Of a DNA stretch of 43,662 bases, positions 8,698 to 18,041 are shown piece by piece. The position numbers and the translations under genes are program-made. A model generated the notes under the pieces. It worked only from the letters and a program-made list of their open reading frames with translations. It made no database searches and was not told the DNA's origin. Numbering within the stretch: the first letter of the stretch is position 1; each line of letters opens with the position of its first letter. Source of the DNA: Scatomorpha merdavium (GTDB lineage: Bacteria > Bacillota > Clostridia > Oscillospirales > Oscillospiraceae); the NCBI GenBank assembly GCA_018711415.1, contig DVIJ01000106.1:1-43662 (forward strand). The letters run 5' to 3'.

Positions 8698-10032
8698 ATG
8701 AAGATAAAACAGCTCTCATATGTCCAGGCCATCGCTCTGGGCTTTTTAACCGTCATCGCTGCGGGTACAATATTGCTCATGCTGCCCGTCTCATCGCGGA
8801 GCGGAGAGGCCACGGGCTTTGTGACCGCGCTCTTCACCTCGGTCAGCGCCTCCTGCGTCACCGGTCTGGTGCTCGTTGACACGGCTACATACTGGTCAGG
8901 CTTCGGGCAGGCCATAGTGCTGCTGCTCATCCAGATAGGCGGGCTCGGGTTCATGACCATAGCCACTCTCTTCTCCCGGCTGCTGCGCCGGAGGATGAGT
9001 CTGCGCGAGCGCGGCGTCATGGCCGAGAGCATCAACACCGTCCGAGTCGGCAGGATCCTGGAGATCACCACCACCATCGGCCTTGGAACGCTGATCTTCG
9101 AGGGAACCGGCGCGCTGCTGCTCGCCATACGCTTCATCCCCGAGTTCGGCCTCGGCCAGGGGATCTGGTATTCGGTATTTCACTCGGTCTCAGCCTTCTG
9201 CAACGCCGGCTTTGACCTCATGGGTGTGAAGGCACCGTTTTCGTCCCTGGTATCGTATTCTGACGACGCGCTCGTCTGCGTCACCATAATGCTGCTCATA
9301 ATCCTGGGCGGCCTGGGCTTCCTCGTCTGGGACGACGTGAGGCAAAAGGGCCTGCACTGGCGGCGATATGACCTCCAGACCAAGCTGGTCCTCGTCATGA
9401 CGCTCGCGCTGATTTTGGGCGGGGCGCTGCTCTTCTTCCTCATAGAGCGAAACCGCATGAACGCGGACATGCCCCTCGGCGAGCAAATACTGGTGAGTTT
9501 CTTTTCTGCGGTGACGCCAAGGACCGCGGGATTTAACAGCGTGGATACTGCGGCTCTCTCGGACGCTTCAAAGCTGCTCACTGTCATACTTATGTTCATA
9601 GGAGGCAGCCCCGGCTCCACCGCCGGCGGCATCAAGACCACCTCAGTAGCCGTTGTGCTCGTTTTTCTCTTCTCCGGCATACGCGGCAGGAGGGGCGCCT
9701 ATGTGTTTGGGCGGAGAATACCGGACGACGCAATGAAGCGGACCGGCATGATAGTGAGCACGAACCTCATCCTCGCGCTCTGCGGCGCGCTCGTCCTCTG
9801 CGGGACGCAGTCGCTGCCTCTTTCCGACGTGCTCATAGAGACCTTTTCCGCGATCGGCACGGTGGGCATGTCCACTGGAATAACGAGAGAACTCACCAAT
9901 TTCTCGGCGCTCATCGTCGCCCTGCTCATGTACTGCGGCAGAGTCGGGAGCGTATCTTTTGCAATGGCGCTGCTCGAGCGGCGCTCCGACCCGCCTGTGA
10001 CGTACCCTACGGAACAGGTTACAGTAGGTTGA
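8698..10032 (+). CDS. ktrB: KtrB/TrkH-type potassium channel subunit
   Basis: The 444-residue protein has the four pore repeats of the SKT superfamily, each visible by its pore/filter stretch: SVSASCVTGL (filter near 55-57), SAFCNAGFDL (about 170), TPRTAGFNS (about 275) and SAIGTVGMSTG (about 385). The glycine in each is the conserved ion-filter residue. Length and N terminus match KtrB of Bacillus, so the ATG at 8698 is right although it has no clear ribosome binding site (AGATAAG) and sits just after a TATAAT box. KtrB forms a dimeric channel gated by the KtrA ring encoded 12 bases downstream. KtrAB takes up potassium for osmotic balance. Confidence 0.95.
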   Translation: MKIKQLSYVQAIALGFLTVIAAGTILLMLPVSSRSGEATGFVTALFTSVSASCVTGLVLVDTATYWSGFGQAIVLLLIQIGGLGFMTIATLFSRLLRRRMSLRERGVMAESINTVRVGRILEITTTIGLGTLIFEGTGALLLAIRFIPEFGLGQGIWYSVFHSVSAFCNAGFDLMGVKAPFSSLVSYSDDALVCVTIMLLIILGGLGFLVWDDVRQKGLHWRRYDLQTKLVLVMTLALILGGALLFFLIERNRMNADMPLGEQILVSFFSAVTPRTAGFNSVDTAALSDASKLLTVILMFIGGSPGSTAGGIKTTSVAVVLVFLFSGIRGRRGAYVFGRRIPDDAMKRTGMIVSTNLILALCGALVLCGTQSLPLSDVLIETFSAIGTVGMSTGITRELTNFSALIVALLMYCGRVGSVSFAMALLERRSDPPVTYPTEQVTVG

Positions 10033-10044
10033 CAGGAGGCTAAA

Positions 10045-10692
10045 ATGAAATCTTTCCTTATAATAGGCATGGGCACCTTCGGCCACCATCTCTGCCGGGC
10101 GCTCTGCAAAAACAAGTGCGAGGTCATGATCGCGGACCAGAACGGAGAGGCGCTGGAGGACATGCTGCCCTACGTCACCTCTGCCAAGATCTGTGACTGC
10201 ACCAACATCGAAGTCCTGCGCTCATTCGGCGTTCAGAACTTCGACGCCTGCTTTGTCTGCGTGAACCAGGCCTTCCAGGCCTGCCTCGAGATAACCGACC
10301 AGCTCAAGGAGCTCGGCGCAAAGCGCGTCTACAGCAAGGCTGACCGCGACCTCGAGGCCAAGTTCCTCATGCGCTGCGGGGCCGACTTCATCATCTACCC
10401 CGAACGTGACGCTGCCGAGCGCATCGCTGTGCGCGAGTCCTCCGACCGTATCTTTGATTTCATCGGTCTCTCCGAGGGCTGCGCCATCTGCGAGATCGAA
10501 GCTCCGGAGGAGTGGATCGGCCGCTCCGTCGCCGAAGTCGGGCTGCGCAACAGGCACAGCCTCAACCTCATCGCCGCGCGCCGTGGCGAGCATCTGCACC
10601 CTGTTCTGGACCCGGCCTATATCTTTGTAAGCGGCGAACATGTGCTGGTCCTGGGCAGCCTAGACGATATCCGTAAAGTCACCAGTGATTGA
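10045..10692 (+). CDS. ktrA: KtrA potassium channel regulatory subunit (RCK)
   Basis: The 215-residue protein has an N-terminal RCK_N Rossmann domain, with GMGTFG (8-13) for nucleotide binding and the conserved acidic ADQNGE after the second strand, and a C-terminal RCK_C domain (about 135-215, EAPEEWIGRSVAEVGLR). KtrA forms an octameric ring that opens KtrB with ATP; in Firmicutes the C-terminal domain is a c-di-AMP sensor that closes the channel. A ribosome binding site (ACAGGAGG) precedes the ATG. The C terminus runs slightly into the upstream in-frame part of the next gene. Confidence 0.95.
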   Translation: MKSFLIIGMGTFGHHLCRALCKNKCEVMIADQNGEALEDMLPYVTSAKICDCTNIEVLRSFGVQNFDACFVCVNQAFQACLEITDQLKELGAKRVYSKADRDLEAKFLMRCGADFIIYPERDAAERIAVRESSDRIFDFIGLSEGCAICEIEAPEEWIGRSVAEVGLRNRHSLNLIAARRGEHLHPVLDPAYIFVSGEHVLVLGSLDDIRKVTSD

Positions 10693-10729
10693 TTCCTCCA
10701 CACCGCATACTCAGAAAGGATCTGGAAAC

Positions 10730-13690
10730 TTGCTCACACTCAGGAACATCACTAAAGACTACCTCGCCGGCGATATGAGCGTCCACGCGCTGCGCGGCGT
10801 CAGCATAAGCTTCAGGGAAAGCGAATTCGTCTGCGTCCTCGGCCCTTCGGGCTGCGGCAAGACCACGCTGCTAAATATCATCGGCGGCCTGGACAAGTAT
10901 ACCGAGGGCGACCTCGTCATAAACGGCCGCTCGACGAAGGAATACGGAGATAAGGATTGGGATACTTACAGAAACCACTCCATCGGCTTTGTATTTCAAA
11001 CCTACAACCTCATCCCGCACCAGTCGGTGCTGGCGAACGTTGAGCTTGCGCTCACCATCTCCGGCGTCTCCAGGGCCGAGCGCAGGGAGAGAGCAGTCAA
11101 AGTCCTTGAACAGGTCGGCCTCGGCGATCAACTGAACAAAAAGCCCAATCAGATGTCCGGCGGTCAGATGCAGCGCGTCGCCATAGCCCGCGCGCTCATA
11201 AACGATCCGGACATCCTGCTTGCAGATGAGCCCACCGGCGCGCTGGATTCCGAGACCAGCGTGCAGATCATGGAGCTTTTGAAGGAGATCTCCAAGGACA
11301 AGCTGGTCATCATGGTAACGCACAACCCGGACCTGGCCGAGAAATACTCGACGCGAATCGTCCGACTGCTCGACGGCCAGATACAGGGCGACACGGACCC
11401 CTTCGACCCCGATTCCGTCCCGGACAAGCCCCGGGATACGAACAAAAAGCGCCCCTCGATGAGCTTTTTCACGGCGCTCTCCCTCTCGCTCAACAATCTC
11501 ATGACCAAAAAGGCCCGCACCATCCTCACGGCCTTTGCGGGCAGCATAGGCATAATAGGCATTGCGCTGATACTCTCGCTCTCGAACGGCATTCAGACCT
11601 ATATCGACCGTGTCCAGGAGGACACGCTCTCCTCTTACCCGCTGACAATAGAGGCTGAGGCCGCCGACCTCGGCTCCATGGTCGAGGCCCTCAGCGGCGC
11701 GCATGACGAGGCCGCCTCCGGCGACCAGCACGAGCTGGACGCCGTCTACTCCAACGTCGTCATGTACGACCTCATGGACAGCCTCAACACCATGGACGTG
11801 AATACGAACAACCTCAAGGCCTTCAAGGAATTCATCGAGTCCGGCACGAGCGGCCTCGAGGACTACGTCAGCGCCATCCAGTACGGCTACGACCTCGGCT
11901 TCGACGTCTATACCAAGGACTCGGACGGGGATATCGTCAAATCCGACGTCATCTCCCTGCTCAACGATATGATGAGCAGCGTATACGGCGGAGATTATTC
12001 CAGCTACTTCAACAATATGGGCGACTTCTATTCCAGCTTTGAGGTCTGGCAGGAGATGCTGCCCGGCGAGGGCGGCAGCCTCATAGACGATACGCTCATG
12101 GGCCAGTACGACGTCATATACGGCTCCTGGCCGCAGAACTATGACGAGGTCGTGCTCATAGTGGACAAGAACAATGAGGTCAGCGACCTTGTACTCTACT
12201 CCCTCGGACTGCGCACTGAGGAGCAGATGGCGGAGGGCTTTGAAACCAGCATGTCCGGAGAGACGCTGGATGCCGAGGTCGAAAGCTGGAGCTATGAGGA
12301 GCTCTGTGGTCTCACGTTCAAGCTCGTTTCCAGGCCGGAATACTATGTCTATGACGAACAGACCGGCAAGTATACAGACCTCAGCTCCACCGACGCCGGC
12401 ATGGAATACCTCTTCGAGTCGAAGGACACCGGAATACCGCTGAAGATCTGCGGCATCGTCCGCCAAAACGAGGACGCCGTTGCGGGAATGATGACCGGCG
12501 CCATAGGCTACACCTCCGCTTTGACCGACAAGATAATAGAGATCTCAAACGAGTCTGACATTGTAAAGGCTCAGCTCGCAGACCCGGAGACCGACGCCAT
12601 CCTCGGTCTGCCTTTCGCCACAGGCGACGAGCCCGAGCCGACCATGGACGAGATACGCGCCGACGTTGACTCCTATATTGAGGGGCTGGACGTCTCGGGC
12701 CGTGCCGCCCTCTACTCCGACCTCGCCGCCCGCGCGCCCGAGGACTATGTGACGCTCACTGTCGAACAGGCCATGGAAGGCATGACCCGCGAGTACATTG
12801 AGGAGATGATGCTCGAGGGCTACGCCGTCGAGATGGGCGTGGAACCGGACACCATCCGCGACTATATCGCAGACATGGACGATGAAACGCTCATGAGCTA
12901 TGTCCGAGATATGACCGCCGAAGCGGTGAGGGAGCAGTATGCGGACGCCGCGCGCGCCCAGCTTTCCTCCATGAGCGCAGAACAGCTTGCCATGGCTCTC
13001 ACCATGACTCCGCTCACAGACGAACAGTATGAGTACGTCTACGATGAGAAACTCCCGCCGAAGTACTCTGAGAGCACCTACGAGGAAAACCTCGAGCTGC
13101 TTGGTTACGTGGACAAGGACAGCCCCAGCTCCATAAACCTCTATGCCGCGAGCTTTGCAGACAAAGACGAGATAGCGCGTATAATCTCCGAGTACAACGC
13201 CTCCGTCGAAAATGAGGAGGACGAGATAAGCTATACCGACTACGTCGCCATACTCATGAGCTCCGTATCCACAATTATAAACGCGATAAGCTATGTGCTC
13301 ATCGCCTTTGTGGCCATCTCCCTCGTGGTGTCCAGCATCATGATAGGCATCATCACCTATATCTCCGTGCTCGAGAGGACAAAGGAGATAGGCATCCTGC
13401 GCTCCATAGGTGCGTCGAAGCGAGACGTATCCAACGTTTTCAATGCGGAAACCTTGATCGAGGGCTTCGCCGCAGGCGCGATCGGCATCGGCATTACCCT
13501 GCTGCTCATCATCCCGATTAACGCAATCGTGCAGGACCTGACCGGCATAGAGAGCCTGCGGGCGATCCTTCCCGCAGGAGGCGGAGTAGCGCTTGTTATA
13601 ATTTCAATGATCTTGACCTTCATCGCAGGGCTCATCCCCTCCGGCATAGCCGCGAGACGTGACCCGGTGGAGGCGCTGAGGACTGAGTAA
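10730..13690 (+). CDS. ABC transporter, fused ATPase and FtsX-like permease (MacB-like)
   Basis: The 986-residue protein has a LolD/MacB-type ATPase (about 1-225: Walker A GPSGCGKTT 38-46, signature MSGGQMQR, Walker B LLADEPTGALD) followed by a permease half: one membrane helix (about 265-290), a very long extracellular region (about 300-850) and three C-terminal helices of the FtsX type, ending ARRDPVEALRTE. Such transporters work by mechanotransmission, acting on lipoproteins, peptides or antibiotics outside the membrane rather than by classic substrate passage. I chose TTG at 10730 (AAAGGA upstream; matches the family's ML.L.NITKDY start); a GTG at 10685 would add 15 residues and overlap ktrA. 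A MATE gene follows after one base. Confidence 0.9.
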   Translation: MLTLRNITKDYLAGDMSVHALRGVSISFRESEFVCVLGPSGCGKTTLLNIIGGLDKYTEGDLVINGRSTKEYGDKDWDTYRNHSIGFVFQTYNLIPHQSVLANVELALTISGVSRAERRERAVKVLEQVGLGDQLNKKPNQMSGGQMQRVAIARALINDPDILLADEPTGALDSETSVQIMELLKEISKDKLVIMVTHNPDLAEKYSTRIVRLLDGQIQGDTDPFDPDSVPDKPRDTNKKRPSMSFFTALSLSLNNLMTKKARTILTAFAGSIGIIGIALILSLSNGIQTYIDRVQEDTLSSYPLTIEAEAADLGSMVEALSGAHDEAASGDQHELDAVYSNVVMYDLMDSLNTMDVNTNNLKAFKEFIESGTSGLEDYVSAIQYGYDLGFDVYTKDSDGDIVKSDVISLLNDMMSSVYGGDYSSYFNNMGDFYSSFEVWQEMLPGEGGSLIDDTLMGQYDVIYGSWPQNYDEVVLIVDKNNEVSDLVLYSLGLRTEEQMAEGFETSMSGETLDAEVESWSYEELCGLTFKLVSRPEYYVYDEQTGKYTDLSSTDAGMEYLFESKDTGIPLKICGIVRQNEDAVAGMMTGAIGYTSALTDKIIEISNESDIVKAQLADPETDAILGLPFATGDEPEPTMDEIRADVDSYIEGLDVSGRAALYSDLAARAPEDYVTLTVEQAMEGMTREYIEEMMLEGYAVEMGVEPDTIRDYIADMDDETLMSYVRDMTAEAVREQYADAARAQLSSMSAEQLAMALTMTPLTDEQYEYVYDEKLPPKYSESTYEENLELLGYVDKDSPSSINLYAASFADKDEIARIISEYNASVENEEDEISYTDYVAILMSSVSTIINAISYVLIAFVAISLVVSSIMIGIITYISVLERTKEIGILRSIGASKRDVSNVFNAETLIEGFAAGAIGIGITLLLIIPINAIVQDLTGIESLRAILPAGGGVALVIISMILTFIAGLIPSGIAARRDPVEALRTE

Positions 13691-13691
13691 A

Positions 13692-15071
13692 ATGCACTAC
13701 CTGAGACAGGGCCGTGGCTTCTATCGCAATGCAATCGCTCTGATGCTGCCGATGATACTACAAAACCTGGTCACAAACTTCATGGCCCTTGCCGACACCT
13801 TCATGGTGGGCATCCTGGGCGAAACGGAACTTGCAGCCGTGTCCATGGCGAACTCCGTATTCTTCGTGCTCTCGCTGGTCATCTTCGGGATACAGAGCGG
13901 GACGGGCGTACTGGTCGCCCAGTACTACGGCAAGGGCAGGCTGGACGCCATAAACCGCATCATGGGCATGGGCTATTACGTCTCCATCGGGCTGACGGCC
14001 GTCGTTGCCCTGCTGGCCTGCTTGTTCCCCATGCAGATGATGCGCATCGTTACCAACAACCCGGACCTCTGGGAACCCGGCGCGGAGTATGCCAGGATAG
14101 TCGGCTTCTCCTACGTCTGCATGTCCTTTTCCGGCGTCTATATCGCCGTACAGAGAAGCATGGAGAATCCGAAGCTCGGCGCGATCCTGCTGACGGTGTC
14201 CGGAGCCCTGAACATTCTTCTCAACTACATGCTGATCTTCGGCAAGCTGGGCGCACCCGCCATGGGCTGCGCCGGCGCCGCCGTAGCAACGCTGATAAGC
14301 CGCGCGTTCGAGGTCGTTGTTATCCTGGGCTGTATGCTCTGGAGCAAACGGCTCCCCATAAATCCGCGGCTGATGGCAAAGCCGGGCAAGCTCATCGCGG
14401 GAGACTTCATGAAATACTCCCTGCCCGTCGTGCTCAATGAGGGCATGTGGAGCCTGGCGATGTCGCTGTTTTCCATCATAATGGCGCACATGCCGAACAA
14501 CACGCCAATCGTCGCAGCCTATACCATAGCCGGAAATATAGACAGGCTAGCCGCCGTCGCTCTCTTCGCCGCCGGCAACACAACGGCGGTCATGATAGGC
14601 CGGGAGATCGGCTGCGGTGATACAAAAGAGGTCTACGGCAAGGGCGTGGCGCTCAACTTCGTCTGCTTCATCACCGGCATCGTGAGCATGGGCATACTCC
14701 TGCTCATCCGCGCGACCCTGCTCGACTCCTTCATTTTCCCGCTCATGGATATCTCGGCCGAAGCCGGAGAGATCGCCAAGATGATGCTGGCCTTCATCGC
14801 GGTCATCATGCCTATCCGTTCGCTTAACCTCTGCAACATCGTCGGCGTGTTCCGCGGCGGCGGAGACGTGCGCTATGGGCTTTTCTGCGACGTTGGGCCG
14901 CTCTATTGCATATGCCTGCCCGCGGCCGCGCTCTGCGGCCTGGTGTTCGGCCTGGGCATCACCGCCGTCTATATCTGCATCTGCTTTGACGACGTGGCAA
15001 AGGTCTTTCTCTGCATCACCAGGCTCAGGTCCGCAAAGTGGATAAACTCCGTCACGCGGGAAAGCGTGTAA
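13692..15071 (+). CDS. MATE family multidrug/sodium antiporter
   Basis: The 459-residue protein has 12 membrane segments in two similar halves. The first helix region MLPMILQNLVTNFMALADTFMVG and the following LAAVSMANSVFFVLSLVIFGIQSGTGVLVAQYYGKG are classic NorM/DinF features, as is the QRSMENPKLGAILLTVSGALNILLNYMLIFG stretch. MATE proteins export drugs or metabolites in exchange for protons or sodium ions. It begins one base after the stop of the ABC transporter gene, so both are cotranscribed; they may form a defence or export unit, but that is inference. A terminator follows. Confidence 0.93.
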   Translation: MHYLRQGRGFYRNAIALMLPMILQNLVTNFMALADTFMVGILGETELAAVSMANSVFFVLSLVIFGIQSGTGVLVAQYYGKGRLDAINRIMGMGYYVSIGLTAVVALLACLFPMQMMRIVTNNPDLWEPGAEYARIVGFSYVCMSFSGVYIAVQRSMENPKLGAILLTVSGALNILLNYMLIFGKLGAPAMGCAGAAVATLISRAFEVVVILGCMLWSKRLPINPRLMAKPGKLIAGDFMKYSLPVVLNEGMWSLAMSLFSIIMAHMPNNTPIVAAYTIAGNIDRLAAVALFAAGNTTAVMIGREIGCGDTKEVYGKGVALNFVCFITGIVSMGILLLIRATLLDSFIFPLMDISAEAGEIAKMMLAFIAVIMPIRSLNLCNIVGVFRGGGDVRYGLFCDVGPLYCICLPAAALCGLVFGLGITAVYICICFDDVAKVFLCITRLRSAKWINSVTRESV

Positions 15072-15087
15072 GTCGAAAATAATAAGA

Positions 15088-15125
15088 AGCCCCCGGTCCA
15101 AAAAATGGACCGGGGGCTCGTTTCT
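15088..15125. terminator. Bidirectional terminator between MATE and ferredoxin-reductase genes
   Basis: A 13-bp perfect stem (AGCCCCCGGTCCA with a five-A loop) is followed by CGTTTCTATT on the plus strand and by TTCTTATTATTTTC on the minus strand. It ends both converging units. Confidence 0.88.
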
Positions 15126-15136
15126 ATTCCTCCGGC

Positions 15137-16330
15137 TCAGCCGGGGAATATCTCCAGTTCCACGTCGGAGCGCGGGAAGCTCGCGCAGGGGTGGACCCAG
15201 CCGAACTTGAGGTCGGCGGCGCGGCGGCCGTCCGCCTGCTCGGGTACGAACACCTCGCCGGAGACCAGGCGCGCGTGGCACCAGCCGCATTCGCCGCTGC
15301 GGCAGTGTGTGGGCGCCTTTATCCCAGCTCGCTCTATCGCCCACTCCAGGCTCTCGTTCTCGAGGCAATCCACCGTCCGGCGGTAGCCCTGGACGTCCAG
15401 GGTCAGCTTGTAGCTGCGCGCGGAGGGCTCGGACATCAGCCAGTCCCCGGAGAGCTCTCGGCGTATCCTGCGCCTGGGCAGGCCCAGCTTTTTGAGCTCC
15501 TGTTCCTCGTAGTCGTACATCGCCTGCGGGCCGCACATGAAAACCGAATAGTCCCCCTCCGGCGCGTACTTTTTCACAAGCTCCGCCGTCAGAAAGCCGT
15601 GCTCATATCCCTCGCGCGCCTCGTCGCTCAGGACGTGGACAACCTTCACCTTCCCTCCGGCGCGGGCGATGACCTCGTCCAGCTCGTCCTTCAGGAGGAT
15701 GCCCTCCGCCGTCCTGCTGCCATAAAGGATGGTGAGCCTGAAATCCTCGATACCGTCCGCTATCGCCTCGGCCATGGAGTAGAAGGGAGTTATACCGCTT
15801 CCGCCCGCCAGGGCCACGACGGTCCCGGCGTCGCGTATGCGGTCATAGTAGAAGTCGCCCAGCGGTCCGGATATATCGACCCTGTCGCCCTCTTTCCAGT
15901 TCTCGAGTATCCACTGCGAGGCAAAGCCGGACCTCGTGAGCTTGATCGTCAGAACATAGCTCGTGCCGTCCTCGCCCAGCGCGGAGCCGGGGCCGGAACG
16001 TATCGTATAGGGCTTCGAGAGCGCCGTCCCGTTTATGTTGAGGTTGACGCTCACATACTGGCTGGCCCGGAAATACGCCAGGCTTTCCGTGCCGCGCTCC
16101 TTGTCCGGTACCAGCGTGAAGCTCTTGGCCTCGGTGTGCTCCTCGACCTTTGCTATCTTCACATGCTGGACCGCCGGGTGCAGGCTCTTCGCCAGGCGGT
16201 TGGCGTTGAATTCGGACACGGGCAGGTCGTCCGGCGCTGCGGCGATGCGCTTGTTGCGCACGGACACCATGGAGAGGAAGCCGGAAAGGGAGATCTTTTT
16301 TATCTCGCTTCTGTCGTAGCTGTATTTCAT
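15137..16330 (-). CDS. Flavin/NAD(P)H reductase with C-terminal [2Fe-2S] ferredoxin domain
   Basis: The 397-residue protein has an FNR-like FAD-binding domain (about 55-160, with KPYTIRS 107-112 as the flavin motif), an NAD(P)-binding domain (about 165-290; AGGSGITPF 175-183 and MCGPQAMYD 265-273) and a plant-type ferredoxin domain (about 305-397) with Cys343, 348, 351 and 382 in the CX4CX2CX30C pattern. It should move electrons from NAD(P)H through FAD to the [2Fe-2S] cluster and on to a partner. An N-terminal stretch of about 50 residues has no recognised domain. The gene starts one base after the stop of the FAD oxidoreductase, the likely partner. Confidence 0.9.
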   Translation of the reverse strand: MKYSYDRSEIKKISLSGFLSMVSVRNKRIAAAPDDLPVSEFNANRLAKSLHPAVQHVKIAKVEEHTEAKSFTLVPDKERGTESLAYFRASQYVSVNLNINGTALSKPYTIRSGPGSALGEDGTSYVLTIKLTRSGFASQWILENWKEGDRVDISGPLGDFYYDRIRDAGTVVALAGGSGITPFYSMAEAIADGIEDFRLTILYGSRTAEGILLKDELDEVIARAGGKVKVVHVLSDEAREGYEHGFLTAELVKKYAPEGDYSVFMCGPQAMYDYEEQELKKLGLPRRRIRRELSGDWLMSEPSARSYKLTLDVQGYRRTVDCLENESLEWAIERAGIKAPTHCRSGECGWCHARLVSGEVFVPEQADGRRAADLKFGWVHPCASFPRSDVELEIFPG

Positions 16331-16331
16331 C

Positions 16332-17861
16332 TCAGCGGCCCTCCTTCATGTCCTTGAGCGTGTATCTTGCTGCTTCCGCGCCGGAGAGATATGCCTGGCT
16401 GTATCCGTCCATGTTCGTACCGTGACCGCCGCAGAAGCGCAGGCCCTTCACGGTGTAGTCCAGCTTCTCGCAGGACATAACGCGCGGGAACATGCCGTCC
16501 CACATCTCGCTCGCGTAACCGTAGACGTCGCCCTGCGGCGTGCCGATGTAGCGCGCGAAGGTCACGGGGCTCGCCGTCACGATCTCCTCTATGTGGCTGC
16601 GGATGTCTATGCCGAACCACTTTTCGAAGTGGTCTATCGTCTCCTCTGCTATCCTGGTCTTGACGTCGAAATACTCGCGCTCGGAGACCTCTGCAAAAGC
16701 GTCTGCGGAATAGAACTTCGAGAAGGACAGTATGCAGGTCCCCGGGGGCGAGCAGTCGGGTATCGCCCGGTTCAGGCAGGTGACGCAGTAGGTCTTGTGT
16801 CCCTCTATCGTGGCGGAGCTCTCGTACTGCCTTAGCGTGTCGCCCGTGTCGCGCACGAAGGTGTCGTAGCCCTCTATGCCGAGCTCGTCCGCCGTCGCGT
16901 CAAGGCCGAGGTAGATGGTGAAGCAGTTCTGCGCCAGCTTGCGCGCGTTGCAGGCCCGCCTGTCCCGTTCCGGGACCTCCGCCGGGTCCACCATCCTGGA
17001 AAACACGACCGTCGGCATGAGATTCGACACCACCCTGTCGCAGGCAATTTTCGTCCCATCCTTCAGGATGACTCCGCGTACAGCGCCGCCTTTCACGTCT
17101 ATCTTTGCGACCTCGGTGTTATACCAGACCTCGCCGCCCAGCTCGCGTATGCGCCTGTCGAAGGCCAGGGCTATCTCGTGGCTGCGCATTTTGCAGATAT
17201 ATGGCTTGAAGTTCAGATACATTCTGAACATCTGCGCATAGACGGCAAAGCTCATCTTCGTCGAGTCCACTCCGACGTAATCCCAGTAGCTCTCATAGAT
17301 CTCCCGCGCCTTTTTCGGCACACCGAGCTTCACGAGCATCTCCTCCGTCGGCACGGAGACACAGCGCATGAGGTCCGACCACTTGAGCAGCATGGGCAGC
17401 TTGGGCGGGTCATTGTCGCGCTCATAGAGCCAGTCCACGCCGTCGCCTATCATCCGGGTCAGCTCCATGAGGTTTTCCATGGAGGCCCGGCAGCCGGGGA
17501 CGGCCTTTTCCATCGCGTCCAGGAAACCCTGCTCACTGGCAGGGATCGTCACGTCGAAGCCCTCCTCCGGGTCCGTGTTTATGGAGCGGAAGGCCTCATC
17601 CACCGGTACCCACTCGACTTCGAGCCCAAGCTCATCCAAAAGCTCGCGCACATGTCCTCCCTGGCCCGGCTCTCCCATCTGGCAGAGCTCGTGCAGTGCG
17701 GACTCAAACTCAAATCTTCCCCTGCGGAAGCTGGTCGCGCAGCCTCCGGGCAGGTTGTGCTTTTCCAGGAGCAGAACCTTCTTGCCCGCCTTCGCCAGGC
17801 AGGCCGCGGCGGTCAGGCCCCCGTTGCCGGCGCCGACCACCACTACGTCATATTTTTGCAT
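16332..17861 (-). CDS. NAD(P)/FAD-dependent oxidoreductase, phytoene desaturase/retinol saturase type
   Basis: The 509-residue protein opens with the dinucleotide-binding fold (VVVVGAGNGGLTAA, glycines 10-15) and LLLEKHNLPGGCATSF, as in CrtI, CRTISO and RetSat proteins, and ends with the flavin-binding FCGGHGTNMDGYSQAYLSGAEAA. These enzymes desaturate, isomerise or saturate polyenes or related lipids; no other carotenoid gene is nearby, so the substrate is unknown. The ATG at 17861 has AAGGAGG seven bases upstream; an upstream in-frame ATG is ignored. It is transcribed with the reductase, which suggests a reduction reaction. It lies divergent from a GntR regulator. Confidence 0.88.
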   Translation of the reverse strand: MQKYDVVVVGAGNGGLTAAACLAKAGKKVLLLEKHNLPGGCATSFRRGRFEFESALHELCQMGEPGQGGHVRELLDELGLEVEWVPVDEAFRSINTDPEEGFDVTIPASEQGFLDAMEKAVPGCRASMENLMELTRMIGDGVDWLYERDNDPPKLPMLLKWSDLMRCVSVPTEEMLVKLGVPKKAREIYESYWDYVGVDSTKMSFAVYAQMFRMYLNFKPYICKMRSHEIALAFDRRIRELGGEVWYNTEVAKIDVKGGAVRGVILKDGTKIACDRVVSNLMPTVVFSRMVDPAEVPERDRRACNARKLAQNCFTIYLGLDATADELGIEGYDTFVRDTGDTLRQYESSATIEGHKTYCVTCLNRAIPDCSPPGTCILSFSKFYSADAFAEVSEREYFDVKTRIAEETIDHFEKWFGIDIRSHIEEIVTASPVTFARYIGTPQGDVYGYASEMWDGMFPRVMSCEKLDYTVKGLRFCGGHGTNMDGYSQAYLSGAEAARYTLKDMKEGR

Positions 17862-17900
17862 AGCTCGCCCTCCTTCGTACTCTGGTATGGCCACAACAGC

Positions 17901-17929
17901 ATTATATACGCGCCGGGCAGGGATTTCAA
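17901..17929 (-). promoter_or_regulatory. Near-consensus promoter of the FAD oxidoreductase operon
   Basis: On the minus strand, TTGAAA and TATAAT are exactly 17 bases apart. The predicted start near 17894 gives a 33-base leader with a strong ribosome binding site. Confidence 0.8.
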
Positions 17930-17978
17930 CGGTTCTTTGTTATATTATACACAATTCACTCCCCCGCGGAGCACGAGC

Positions 17979-18007
17979 TTGATTTTATCCGGGTTTCAGT
18001 TTATCCT
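17979..18007 (+). promoter_or_regulatory. Promoter of the GntR regulator gene
   Basis: TTGATT and TATCCT are 17 bases apart on the plus strand; the start would be near 18014 and the ATG is at 18042. Between this and the divergent promoter lies an AT-rich stretch (17938-17957) with TTGT and ACAA ends that could hold an operator; that is only a suggestion. Confidence 0.6.
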
Positions 18008-18041
18008 ATTGTCAAGAGAAAGTGGTTTTTGGAGGTACGAC

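Noticed and set aside
10871..12466. 531-codon open frame opposite the ABC transporter gene
   Set aside because: GC-rich shadow of a well-supported gene, no start site or recognisable motif.
17938..17957. TTGT...ACAA operator for the GntR regulator
   Set aside because: Only the four end bases pair and the centre does not, so it is mentioned as a possibility only and not scored as a site.
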